28,347 nucleotides of DNA, from the IMG/VR virus record IMGVR_UViG_3300039050_000041, positions 9,994 through 38,340 of that record, one strand, 5' to 3'. The translations under genes and the position numbers were made by a program. Positions within the stretch are counted from its first letter, which is position 1, and every line of letters begins with the position of its first letter. The DNA is from a virus. Under the pieces are notes generated by a model that worked only from the letters and a program-made list of their open reading frames with translations, was not told where the DNA came from and ran no database searches. Below are positions 19,674-27,518 of the stretch, in pieces.

Positions 19674-19991
19674 ATGTATAATAAAATATTAACTTGGTTG
19701 ACTATAATTTTGATAGCAGGTTTTATGGTCGTGACGATGTTTGCTTTAAAGAAATCATTTGTGACTATTAATAATAATATAGACTCGAATGATAAAGAAA
19801 TACATCAATTAATAAATAATCAAAAAGTTATTACTGACTCTATATTAGATTTAACTGAGTTGTTAGATAACTTTGCTCTTCAGTTATTTGTTAATGAAAC
19901 AGAGATAGAAAAACTTAAACAAGAATTAGACTTACCTAATAACTTAAAAAGTTATGAAAGCATTGCAGAAAATAAAGGAGAAAACTTATGA
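19674..19991 (+). CDS. N-terminally anchored membrane protein, 105 aa
   Basis: 105 residues. After MYNK, residues 5-26 (ILTWLTIILIAGFMVVTMFA) form a clear transmembrane helix, followed by a coiled-coil-prone region rich in Asn/Asp/Glu to about 90. This is the shape of an inner-membrane spanin, but no lipoprotein partner is seen and the gene is among early genes, so I leave it unassigned. Confidence 0.6.
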   Translation: MYNKILTWLTIILIAGFMVVTMFALKKSFVTINNNIDSNDKEIHQLINNQKVITDSILDLTELLDNFALQLFVNETEIEKLKQELDLPNNLKSYESIAENKGENL

Positions 19992-20152
19992 GTCCTGCTA
20001 GTTGGGAAGTAGACAGAGAACACAAAGCAAAACTTTATCAATTTAAAAGTAGATTAAAACAATTAAATATTTCTAGTTTATCTGAATTAGAATATAAAAA
20101 TGCAGTAGAAAAGATTTATATGGAAGTTTATTATCCAGAGGAACGAATATGA
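19988..20152 (+). CDS. Unrecognised 54-aa protein
   Basis: 54 residues, MSPASWEVDREHKAKLYQFK... helical with Lys/Glu, ending VYYPEERI. Ribosome site AAAGGAGAAAAC. ATGA overlaps with the previous gene and with the following short frame. Function unknown. Confidence 0.55.
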   Translation: MSPASWEVDREHKAKLYQFKSRLKQLNISSLSELEYKNAVEKIYMEVYYPEERI

Positions 20153-20193
20153 AGTTTGGAATTTATATCAATATTTATTTATTGGAGGATTAG

Positions 20194-20337
20194 TTGGCAG
20201 TAAGACGAGAAAAAATTTTAATAACCCATGTCAAGAAGGCAACTTCTCAAGGCATGGCAGGTCGTGGCAGGACAAACATAAACGTAGACAACAAAAAACT
20301 AAATATCGAGGACAAGGAAGATGAAAAATATTTTTAA
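20194..20337 (+). CDS. Possible 47-aa basic protein with TTG start
   Basis: Read as MAVRREKILITHVKKATSQG... ending KKLNIEDKEDEKYF. TTG at 20194 has GGAGG at good spacing, but the evidence is thin. Another frame over 20118-20322 has no ATG yet reads NLYQYLFIGGLVGSKTRKNF and then a basic tail to GQGR, which looks like a small membrane protein and would need a frameshift after ATG 20149. Which frame is used is unclear. Confidence 0.3.
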   Translation: MAVRREKILITHVKKATSQGMAGRGRTNINVDNKKLNIEDKEDEKYF

Positions 20338-20515
20338 AATATTGTGGTCTGATAGAGACAAAGGAGCGTGGCAAGACCCTGACCCTGCAAATTTAAATAT
20401 TGATAATGCGTATAAGACTAGATGGATATGGTATCATACTATTTTAGGGATTGAATTAGCTATGGTAAATGTTTTACTGACAGCTATAGTAGTTATACTT
20501 GCTATAAAATTATAA
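20321..20515 (+). CDS. C-terminally anchored membrane protein, 64 aa
   Basis: 64 residues. The first 30 are polar (MKNIFKILWSDRDKGAWQDP) and residues about 40-63 (ILGIELAMVNVLLTAIVVIL) form one transmembrane segment ending at the C-terminus. Similar short proteins occur in marine phages in my memory, function unknown. Followed by AAGGAG for the next gene. Confidence 0.62.
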   Translation: MKNIFKILWSDRDKGAWQDPDPANLNIDNAYKTRWIWYHTILGIELAMVNVLLTAIVVILAIKL

Positions 20516-20524
20516 GGAGAAAGC

Positions 20525-21022
20525 GTGAATATATTTTATTTTTATGACTGTCCAGTTTTATCAGCACAAGCACAACCAGATAAAATGCTAGTGAAGATGC
20601 CACTGGAAACAGCACAGATGTTGTGCACAGCACACAGAGAACTAGACGGCAACGAGTATGCCGACAGAGTAGGACTTTACAAAACCGCATACAAAAATCA
20701 TCCTTGCACTATTTGGGCAAGAGAATGTTTTGGTAATTATCGTTGGTTATACAAACACTTTATCGCATTAGGTGAAGAGTATGCGTATCGCTATGGTAGA
20801 GAACACGCTAGTATTACAAAGTTAAGAAAGTGGTTAGAGCCGTGTCCTAGAAACATAGTTATGTCTACAGTAATGACACCACTGGCACAAGCTATGCCTG
20901 ATGAATACAAACATAAAGACCCTATCATTGCTTATCGCAGATATGTGGTTAATGAAAAAGAGTATGCTAAGTGGGAAAAAAATAGACCTATGCCTAACTG
21001 GTGGAACTTAGAAGCAGTTTAA
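20525..21022 (+). CDS. Conserved phage protein, 165 aa
   Basis: 165 residues, start GTG at 20525 with AAGGAG. The N-terminus MNIFYFYDCPVLSAQAQPDK, then MLVKMPLETAQMLCTAHREL and NHPCTIWARECFGNYRWLYK, match a family I recognise as frequent in T7-like, T4-like and N4-like phages (usual form: two acidic residues, a Cys/His pair, then HVVKMILETAQLL), always listed as hypothetical. Conserved Cys, His, Glu and Arg could form an active or metal site; unproven. Last early gene before the replication promoter. Confidence 0.7.
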   Translation: MNIFYFYDCPVLSAQAQPDKMLVKMPLETAQMLCTAHRELDGNEYADRVGLYKTAYKNHPCTIWARECFGNYRWLYKHFIALGEEYAYRYGREHASITKLRKWLEPCPRNIVMSTVMTPLAQAMPDEYKHKDPIIAYRRYVVNEKEYAKWEKNRPMPNWWNLEAV

Positions 21023-21045
21023 AAAATTATATGCGTGTTTTATGC

Positions 21046-21074
21046 TTGACAATATTCTGTGTTGCGAGTAGAAT
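21046..21074 (+). promoter_or_regulatory. Promoter of replication operon, family member 5
   Basis: TTGACA, 17 bases, TAGAAT, with upstream GCGTGTTTTATGC. The best match of the family. It drives SSB and probably the downstream replication genes. It lacks the AATGTTCGGACATT palindrome found at two others. Confidence 0.78.
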
Positions 21075-21119
21075 GCACTTTATAAACAACAAATGTCAGA
21101 AATTACGGAGGTAAAATAA

Positions 21120-21569
21120 ATGGCAATAGTAAATGGAAAAGCTTATTGGGCAAGTGTGACTACACCTAATACTACTTTTGAGCCTGTATATACAGTTGAT
21201 TTAGTAGTGAGTGATGAAGTTGCTCAAGAGTTTGAAAAAAGAGGAGTTAAAGTTAAAGACTTTTCTCTTAAAGATGAAAGTGGAGAACCACAGTATGTTG
21301 GTAAAGCTCTAACCATTAAAAGAAAAGTTAATGGTAAAAAAGGACCAAGACCTGCTCCTAAGTTAGTTGATAGAAACAAAGTTGAAATCAATACTAAAGT
21401 AGGTAATGGCTCAGAAGTTCGTGTTCAATATAACGAATATCCTTGGGAGTATGCTGGTAAATCTGGAGTCTCTTTAGATTTTCAAGGAATGCAAGTAATT
21501 AATCTTGTTGAAATGAAAAGCTCTGACGGAGATGAACTGACTCCCTTTGACGATGGCGAGGAATTTTAA
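21120..21569 (+). CDS. Single-stranded DNA-binding protein, T7 gp2.5-like
   Basis: 149 residues. The beginning MAIVNGKAYWASVTTPNTTF and YTVDLVVSDEVAQEFEKRGV fit an OB-fold SSB of the T7 gp2.5 type, with the basic middle GKALTIKRKVNGKKGPRPAP and RVQYNEYPWEY for DNA contact. The tail is acidic and ends in an aromatic residue (DELTPFDDGEEF), the usual docking arm for polymerase and primase-helicase. GGAGG ribosome site. First gene after the strong promoter at 21046. Confidence 0.85.
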   Translation: MAIVNGKAYWASVTTPNTTFEPVYTVDLVVSDEVAQEFEKRGVKVKDFSLKDESGEPQYVGKALTIKRKVNGKKGPRPAPKLVDRNKVEINTKVGNGSEVRVQYNEYPWEYAGKSGVSLDFQGMQVINLVEMKSSDGDELTPFDDGEEF

Positions 21570-21820
21570 TGATTATTAGCATTAAACATGACTCTGGAGA
21601 AACTGTTTATGATACTGATAAAATAAAAGATGAAGCTAAAGCTAGAGAAGCAGCTATAATTGTTTCTAAAACTGGAACTTTAGAAGTGATTATAGAAGCA
21701 TTATCTTTTACCAGTCAGACTCATAGGAGTAATTTAGAAAAATTACTTAATGACTCTCCAGAAGCTGAAGTCGTTGAAGACTCAGATAAATCTGAAACAA
21801 AAATCATTCAAGAAAAATAA
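21569..21820 (+). CDS. Unrecognised 83-aa protein after SSB
   Basis: 83 residues, MIISIKHDSGETVYDTDKIK... then helical to about 62, and an acidic disordered end SPEAEVVEDSDKSETKIIQE. Overlaps the SSB stop by one base (TAATG), so it is coupled with SSB and ended by the hairpin at 21846. It may act with SSB; no family recognised. Confidence 0.6.
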   Translation: MIISIKHDSGETVYDTDKIKDEAKAREAAIIVSKTGTLEVIIEALSFTSQTHRSNLEKLLNDSPEAEVVEDSDKSETKIIQEK

Positions 21821-21845
21821 CCAGTAGGTTGTTGTTGTGTGGAAG

Positions 21846-21878
21846 GAAGCTCGGCTAATAAAGTCGGGCTTCTTTTTT
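21846..21878 (+). terminator. Terminator or attenuator before primase-helicase
   Basis: GAAGCTCGGCT and AGTCGGGCTTC form an 11-bp stem (two G-U pairs) with loop AATAA, followed by TTTTTT. The primase-helicase ATG is only 15 bases further with no promoter between, so the structure must be leaky or regulated. It would keep SSB more abundant than the replisome enzymes. Confidence 0.82.
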
Positions 21879-21892
21879 ATGAGTAAAATATT

Positions 21893-23557
21893 ATGGAAAA
21901 AACTAAATTTGTAAAGTATCATGTACCATGTCCTGAGTGTGGTAGTAGTGATGCAGTATCAATTAATGAAGACGGGTCAGCTAAATGTTTTAGTTGTTCA
22001 AAATTTTTCCCAAACTTTGAAGGAGGAAACATTAAAAATTTAATAGAAGAAAATGTGACAAAAGAACAATCGTATTCTTTTGCAGATAAACATGGTGGTA
22101 TTTATGCTCCACTAACAGATAGACAAATTTCCAGAGAAACAGCAGAAAAGTATGGAGTAAAAGTAGTTTATGACTCAGCAGGAGTTATAGCTCAACATTT
22201 ATATCCTTACTATAATCAAAGCGAAGTATCAGGAATTAAAACAAGACTGATTAGAGATAAGATGTTTCGTTTTGAAGGTACAATGCAAGGTACATCTTTG
22301 TTTGGACAAAACTTGTTTAAAAGTGGTGGTAAATATTTAACTATAGTTGAAGGAGAATGTGATGCTATGGCTGCCTATGAATTACTAGGCAGTAAATGGG
22401 CTTCTGTTTCTATCAAGAACGGAGCACAAGGAGCTGTTAAAGATATAAAAGAAAACATAGAGTATGTCGAGTCCTTTGATAATGTCGTTATTTGTTTTGA
22501 CAAAGATGCACAAGGGCAGGAAGCTGCTAAGAAAGTAGCCAATATTATTAAACCCGGTAAAGCTAAGATAATGACTTTACCTAATGGCTACAAAGATGCC
22601 AATGACATGCTCAGAAAAAATCAACACCAAGAATTTACTAGGGCTTTTTGGGATGCTCAGTCCTATACTCCTAGTGGAATTATTAGAGTTTCAAAAAAGG
22701 TACAGTCGTTCTTAAAAAGAGAACGCAAAGATAGTGTACCTTATCCTTGGGATGGTCTTAACAAAAAACTATACGGTCTTAGACAAGGTGAGTTAGTGAC
22801 TCTTACTGGTGGAACTGGACTTGGTAAATCTAGTATAACTAGAGAATTAGAACATCACTTAATACACACAACAGATGACAACATAGGAATTATTGCTTTA
22901 GAAGAAGATTGGCGAAGGACTGTCGATGGAATTTTATCTATAGAAGCTAATGCAAGACTTTACATAGACCCTATTAGAGAGCAAATAAATCCTGAGCAAC
23001 TAAAAGATATGTATTCAAAACTATTTGATGATGATAAAGTTTTTATTCATGCTCACTTTGGTACAAATGATATTGAAGATATATTTGCTAAACTTAGATA
23101 TTTAATTGTAGGTTGCGATTGTAAATGGGTTATAGTTGACCACTTACACATGCTAGTTAGTGCTTCTAACGAAGGTGATGAACGTAGAACTATTGATATG
23201 ATTATGACTAGACTTAGAAGTTTGGTCGAAGAAACTGGAGCAGGTATTATATTAGTATCTCACTTGCGTAGAGTCGAAGGTAATAAAGGACATGAGAATG
23301 GTATCTCAGTAAGTTTATCGCATCTTAGAGGGTCTAACAGTATCGCACAGCTCTCTGATTGTGTTATTGCTTTAGAAAGAGACCAACAATCTACAAATGA
23401 TATAGAGTCCAGAACAACAAGGTTAAGAATATTAAAGTCTAGATATACTGGAGACGTTGGTTTAGCTACTTCTTTACTGTATGATGTAGAAACGGGCAGG
23501 TTATCAGAATACTTTGATAAAGAATTAGAAATTTTAAAAGAGGACACTCCGTTTTAA
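21893..23557 (+). CDS. Primase-helicase, T7 gp4-like
   Basis: 554 residues. A zinc site C13-x2-C16...C32-x2-C35 starts the primase. The TOPRIM core shows VEGECDA (E153) and CFDKDAQG (D203, D205). The helicase domain has Walker A GGTGLGKS at 306-313 and Walker B-type VIVDHLHM (D416), then a Gln/Arg-rich RecA-type end. Length is close to T7 gp4 (566). It would unwind DNA 5'-3' as a ring and make primers. Ribosome site is weak (GAG). Downstream of the attenuator and 3 bases before the polymerase gene. Confidence 0.93.
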   Translation: MEKTKFVKYHVPCPECGSSDAVSINEDGSAKCFSCSKFFPNFEGGNIKNLIEENVTKEQSYSFADKHGGIYAPLTDRQISRETAEKYGVKVVYDSAGVIAQHLYPYYNQSEVSGIKTRLIRDKMFRFEGTMQGTSLFGQNLFKSGGKYLTIVEGECDAMAAYELLGSKWASVSIKNGAQGAVKDIKENIEYVESFDNVVICFDKDAQGQEAAKKVANIIKPGKAKIMTLPNGYKDANDMLRKNQHQEFTRAFWDAQSYTPSGIIRVSKKVQSFLKRERKDSVPYPWDGLNKKLYGLRQGELVTLTGGTGLGKSSITRELEHHLIHTTDDNIGIIALEEDWRRTVDGILSIEANARLYIDPIREQINPEQLKDMYSKLFDDDKVFIHAHFGTNDIEDIFAKLRYLIVGCDCKWVIVDHLHMLVSASNEGDERRTIDMIMTRLRSLVEETGAGIILVSHLRRVEGNKGHENGISVSLSHLRGSNSIAQLSDCVIALERDQQSTNDIESRTTRLRILKSRYTGDVGLATSLLYDVETGRLSEYFDKELEILKEDTPF

Positions 23558-23560
23558 GTT

Positions 23561-25291
23561 ATGGAATTAGTATTTGACATAGAAACAGACGATTTAGATG
23601 CCACTAAAATTTGGTGTATTGTCGCTATTGATGAGAATGATAAAGTTTATTCTTATTCTGAAGACAAAATTGAAGAAGGTATTAAACTTTTGCAGAAAGC
23701 AGATAAGATTATCGGTCATAATATAATTGGTTTTGATATACCAGTAATAAAAAAATTATACAATGTAGACTTATATCATCCTAATAAAATTATAGATACT
23801 TTAGTTTTATCTAGACTGTTTAATCCTACTAGAGAGGGAGGACATAGCTTAGAAAAGTGGGGTTATAGATTAGCATTAGCTAAATGGGATAAGCCAGACT
23901 TTAAAACTTACTCTGATGAAATGTTAAAGTATTGTATTCAAGATGTAAAAGTAAATAAAAAACTTTTTGAGCAATTAAAAATTGAGTCGAAAGGTTTCTC
24001 AAAAGAAAGTATAGATATTGAAAATCAAATAACTAATATTTTAACTTATCAAAAAATAAATGGTTTTAAATTTAATTTAAAAGAAGCAATGCTTTTAACT
24101 AGCGAACTACAAAGTAATATTAAGAAAGTAGAAGACGAAGTTCACAAAACATTTAAGCCTAAATGGATAGATGAAAAATTAGTGACTCCAAAGCTTAAAA
24201 AAGACGGGTCTTTGTCTAAGTCTGGATTAACTGACTATGAGTATGCTAGTAGAAAAGACACTAAAGACCTTACTCCTTTCTATCGAAAAAAATTACAAGA
24301 GTTTAATCTTGGTAGTCGAAAACAAATAGGAGAATACTTAAAAGATTTCGGATGGAAACCTAAAAATTTCACACCTACAGGACAACCTATAGTTGATGAA
24401 GGAACGCTAAAAGAAATAAGGCATATAAAAGAAGCCAAGTTAATAGCAGACTTTTTACTTTATCAAAAAAGATTGGCACAAGTTAGTTCTTGGATAGATG
24501 CAATAGGTAAAGACGAAAGAGTACATGGGTCAGTAATTTCTACCGGAGCTATAACTGGTAGAATGACTCATAGAGACCCCAACATGGCTCAAGTACCAAG
24601 TGTTTCTTCTCCTTATGGGAAAGAATGCAGAGCCTGTTGGGTAGTCGAAGAAGGTAATAAGCTTGTAGGTATAGATGCAAGTGGTTTAGAATTAAGAATG
24701 TTAGCACACTATATGGCTGACGAGGAGTACGTAAATGAAATCATTAACGGAGATGTGCACACAGCTAACCAAAGACTTGCAGGACTTGAATCAAGAGATA
24801 AGGCAAAGACATTTATCTATGCACTTATCTACGGAGCAGGAGATGCAAAACTTGGAAGCATTGTTGACGGAAGTAGAGACGAAGGTAAGAGAATGCGAGA
24901 ACGCTTTATTGCTAATAGTCCAGCATTTAAATCTTTGGCAGATAGAGTTCAAAGAGCAACAACAAAAGCTTACCTAAAAGGTTTAGACGGTAGAAAAATA
25001 ATACTTAGACATAAACATGCAGCTTTAAATACTTTATTACAAGGAGCAGGAGCTATAGTAATGAAAAAAGCTTTATGTTTATTAGAAAATAAGTTAAAAT
25101 TAAATACTATAAATTATAAATTTGTCGCTAATATTCACGATGAATGGCAGATTGAAGTTCAAGAAAGTCAATCAGAATTTGTAGGTCAATTGGCTGTTGA
25201 AAGTATTATTCAAGCAGGAGAACATTTTAATCTTCGCTGTCCTTTAGACGGTGAATACAAAATTGGAGATAGTTGGTATGAAACCCATTAA
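23561..25291 (+). CDS. DNA polymerase, family A, T7-like
   Basis: 576 residues, shorter than T7 gp5 (704). The exonuclease has FDIET (D6, E8), IGHNIIGFD (D59) and YCIQD (Y124, D128). Polymerase motif A is GIDASGLELR (D372), motif B R412-x3-K416-x3-Y420-x3-Y424 in RDKAKTFIYALIYGAG, and motif C HDE at 526-528. All catalytic residues are present. The residue equal to E. coli Phe762 is Tyr420, as in T7. The shorter length suggests a reduced thumb insert and fingers or a lost thioredoxin-binding loop; I did not align it. It overlaps the next gene by 14 bases. Confidence 0.95.
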   Translation: MELVFDIETDDLDATKIWCIVAIDENDKVYSYSEDKIEEGIKLLQKADKIIGHNIIGFDIPVIKKLYNVDLYHPNKIIDTLVLSRLFNPTREGGHSLEKWGYRLALAKWDKPDFKTYSDEMLKYCIQDVKVNKKLFEQLKIESKGFSKESIDIENQITNILTYQKINGFKFNLKEAMLLTSELQSNIKKVEDEVHKTFKPKWIDEKLVTPKLKKDGSLSKSGLTDYEYASRKDTKDLTPFYRKKLQEFNLGSRKQIGEYLKDFGWKPKNFTPTGQPIVDEGTLKEIRHIKEAKLIADFLLYQKRLAQVSSWIDAIGKDERVHGSVISTGAITGRMTHRDPNMAQVPSVSSPYGKECRACWVVEEGNKLVGIDASGLELRMLAHYMADEEYVNEIINGDVHTANQRLAGLESRDKAKTFIYALIYGAGDAKLGSIVDGSRDEGKRMRERFIANSPAFKSLADRVQRATTKAYLKGLDGRKIILRHKHAALNTLLQGAGAIVMKKALCLLENKLKLNTINYKFVANIHDEWQIEVQESQSEFVGQLAVESIIQAGEHFNLRCPLDGEYKIGDSWYETH

Positions 25292-25703
25292 AGAAGATAG
25301 AAAGAAATTTGATTTAGATTTACAGTACGGCTCTATTAGAGAAGATAAAATAGCAGATATGCTTACTAATAAAAAAATAGAAGTTAAATCTGAACGAGGT
25401 AAATGGATGGAGACTGGTAATATTTGTATAGAATATCAATCTTATGGTAAACCATCAGGTATAGAAGCTACCGAAGCAGACTTTTGGTTTCATAACTTAT
25501 GTATTAATGATGATATTTTTTGTACTCTTGTGTTCGATGTTCCTAAACTTAAACAGTTAGTAAAAAAATTAGACTATTTAAAGTCAGTAAGTGGAGGAGA
25601 CCATAACGCAAGTCGAATGTATTTAGTTAATATTCAAAAACTGTTTACTGCAGATGTTTTTAAAGTTTTTCAGGAGTTAAAAAATGAAACAGAAGAAAAT
25701 TGA
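25278..25703 (+). CDS. PD-(D/E)XK-type nuclease candidate, 141 aa
   Basis: 141 residues from ATG 25278, which has GGAG upstream in the polymerase end; a longer GTG frame is less likely. Key pieces are GSIREDKIADML (E22 region), KKIEVKSERGKW with E35-x-K37, and NICIEYQSYGKPSGI with E52/Q54. This order of Glu, ExK and a polar residue on a strand is the PD-(D/E)XK nuclease core. It may cut branched or host DNA. Family unknown; catalytic role inferred from motif only. Confidence 0.6.
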   Translation: MKPIKEDRKKFDLDLQYGSIREDKIADMLTNKKIEVKSERGKWMETGNICIEYQSYGKPSGIEATEADFWFHNLCINDDIFCTLVFDVPKLKQLVKKLDYLKSVSGGDHNASRMYLVNIQKLFTADVFKVFQELKNETEEN

Positions 25704-26547
25704 TACACTAATAGAAGATATTTATTCTAAAATTAGTGTTTTATCAGAAGGAAAACCTTTAGAGTTTTCAGACGAACTATTAGATAGTTTTGGAAAAGAA
25801 ATGGCTAGTGCTTTACAGCACTGGGCAACACCTAACAATCAACCTAGAAATACTTTACGTATGTCTAACATCGGAAGACCTTTAAGAAGACTATGGTATG
25901 ACATAAAAGATGATACAGATGCAGAATTAATATCTCCTAGTTTACAAATTAAATTTTTATATGGTCATTTACTAGAAGTATTGCTTTTATTTTTCGTTAA
26001 GTTGTCTGGACATAAAGTTACAGACGAACAAAAAGAAGTAAAAGTTTCTGGGATTATGGGTCACATGGATTGTAAAATTGATGGTGAAGTTATAGATGTT
26101 AAAACGGCTTCTGGTTATTCTTTTAGAAAATTTAAAGAAGGAACGCTAGGACAAAACGATAGCTTTGGTTATCTATCGCAACTAGCAGGATATGAAGAAG
26201 CAGAAAAAACAAATAACGGTGGGTTTCTAGTTATGAATAAAGAAACTGGAGAGCTTACTACTTTTATTCCTGATGATTTAGACAAACCTAATATTAAAGA
26301 TAAAATTAAAAAAGTTAAAGCAGCTATAAAAAAAGAAACTCCACCTGAATTGTGTTATAAAACAATACCAGAAGGAGCTTCGGGCAATATGAAACTACCT
26401 ATGGATTGTGTGTACTGCCCTCATAAATTTAAATGTTATGAAGACTCAAACGATGGAAAAGGTTTAAGAGTATTTAAATATGCAAAAGGCAATGTTTACT
26501 TTACTGAAATTAAAAACATGCCTAATGTTGAAGAGATTTTAGTATGA
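25684..26547 (+). CDS. RecB/Cas4-like exonuclease with Cys cluster, 287 aa
   Basis: 287 residues. GHLLE (E99), GHMDCKIDG (H127, D129), VIDVKT (D138, K140) and QLAGY (Q166-Y170) follow the order of the RecB-type PD-(D/E)XK nuclease motifs. Four Cys, C224, C242, C245 and C251, lie behind the nuclease core (LCYK... MDCVYCPHKFKCYED), fit for an iron-sulphur or zinc site as in Cas4/AddB relatives, though here none precede the core. It likely does the job of T7 gp6 exonuclease, recombination and host DNA breakdown. Overlaps both neighbours. Confidence 0.75.
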   Translation: MKQKKIDTLIEDIYSKISVLSEGKPLEFSDELLDSFGKEMASALQHWATPNNQPRNTLRMSNIGRPLRRLWYDIKDDTDAELISPSLQIKFLYGHLLEVLLLFFVKLSGHKVTDEQKEVKVSGIMGHMDCKIDGEVIDVKTASGYSFRKFKEGTLGQNDSFGYLSQLAGYEEAEKTNNGGFLVMNKETGELTTFIPDDLDKPNIKDKIKKVKAAIKKETPPELCYKTIPEGASGNMKLPMDCVYCPHKFKCYEDSNDGKGLRVFKYAKGNVYFTEIKNMPNVEEILV

Positions 26548-26804
26548 ACGGTAAAAAATCTAAATTAATTAGAAAGAAAGCTAAATTGTTAGTTGTTGAG
26601 TGGGTAAAAAGTTTATTACCGGAAGAAGAAGCTAGTAAAGTTAATTTAAAAAATTACCATAATTTAGTACCTTCTGAAAAACATGTTTATGCAAATGGTA
26701 GATTATTCCTTTCAGCTTATACAGAAAAATGGTTTTCTCAAAAAATTAAAAAATTAATAAAAACTAAAAAGTTAGAAAAAATAAATTTAAAGGATTTTTT
26801 ATGA
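26544..26804 (+). CDS. Unrecognised 86-aa basic protein
   Basis: 86 residues, MNGKKSKLIRKKAKLLVVEW... Lys-rich throughout, helical ends and a central HNLVPSEKHVYANGRLFLSA YTEKW part. It sits between the exonuclease and endonuclease I with 4-base overlaps on both sides, so it is in the same unit; a role as accessory DNA-binding factor is a guess. No family certain. Confidence 0.6.
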   Translation: MNGKKSKLIRKKAKLLVVEWVKSLLPEEEASKVNLKNYHNLVPSEKHVYANGRLFLSAYTEKWFSQKIKKLIKTKKLEKINLKDFL

Positions 26805-27235
26805 GAGGTTATAGAAAGCCTAGAAAAGTAAGACCCGTAGAAAAAGATACTCCGAAAGGATATGACTCTAAGTGGGAATATAACTTACACAATTCGGTGT
26901 TAAAAGGTTGGAGTCACCACAGTGATAAAATCCCTTATATTGTTGAACATAATTATGAGCCTGACTTTACTAAAGTTATTGACGGCATAGAATACTTATT
27001 AGAAGCTAAAGGAAGATTTTGGGATTACAACGAATACAATAAATATGTTTGGATTAGAAAGAGTTTAAAAGAAAATCAAGAATTAATTTTTTTGTTTTCT
27101 AGTCCAACGTCTCCTATGCCACAAGCTAAACGAAGGAAAGACGGAACTAAAAGAAGCCATGCTGAGTGGGCTGAAAAAAATAATTTTAAGTGGTATTCAG
27201 AACATACACTACCAGAGGAATTTAAAAATGAATAA
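26801..27235 (+). CDS. Endonuclease I, Holliday junction resolvase, T7 gp3-like
   Basis: 144 residues, close to T7 gp3 (149). The catalytic set of T7 (E20, D55, E65, K67) is matched by E26 in SKWEYNL, D55 in YEPDFT and E68/K70 in LLEAKG. The remaining pattern (WIRKSLKENQELIFLFSSPT and AEWAEKNNFKWYSEHTLPEEF) also follows T7 gp3. It resolves branched DNA before packaging and degrades host DNA. A Lys/Arg-rich start MRGYRKPRKVRPVEKD is typical. Confidence 0.92.
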   Translation: MRGYRKPRKVRPVEKDTPKGYDSKWEYNLHNSVLKGWSHHSDKIPYIVEHNYEPDFTKVIDGIEYLLEAKGRFWDYNEYNKYVWIRKSLKENQELIFLFSSPTSPMPQAKRRKDGTKRSHAEWAEKNNFKWYSEHTLPEEFKNE

Positions 27236-27518
27236 TGATTACAAATTTAAAGAAGACGTAATACTTAGTATAATTAGAACCTATATAGATGACACTTATA
27301 CTAAGCATTATGGACAAGGCAAGTATCAAGCTACTGATATGATACTTGATGCCGGGCATGGCGAAGGCTTTGCTGTAGGCAACATAATGAAATATGCTAT
27401 GCGATATGGTAAAAAAGATGGTAAAAATTACAATGACTTACTAAAAATAATACATTACGCAATGATAGCATTTTATATAAATCATCAAGACAAAGAAGGA
27501 GGTAAAGATGTCCGATGA
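27228..27518 (+). CDS. DUF3310-type protein, 96 aa
   Basis: 96 residues from ATG 27228 overlapping the endonuclease stop. HYGQGKYQATDMILDAG is followed by GFAVGNIMKYAMRYGKKDGKNYNDLLKIIHYAMIAFY, the recognisable core of DUF3310 proteins (His/Tyr start, NIIKY..R.GKK.G..DL.K...Y). These are common in phages, and some are listed as nucleotide kinase-like, with no firm function. The place just before ribonucleotide reductase fits nucleotide metabolism. The frame upstream of 27228 is not used. Confidence 0.8.
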   Translation: MNNDYKFKEDVILSIIRTYIDDTYTKHYGQGKYQATDMILDAGHGEGFAVGNIMKYAMRYGKKDGKNYNDLLKIIHYAMIAFYINHQDKEGGKDVR

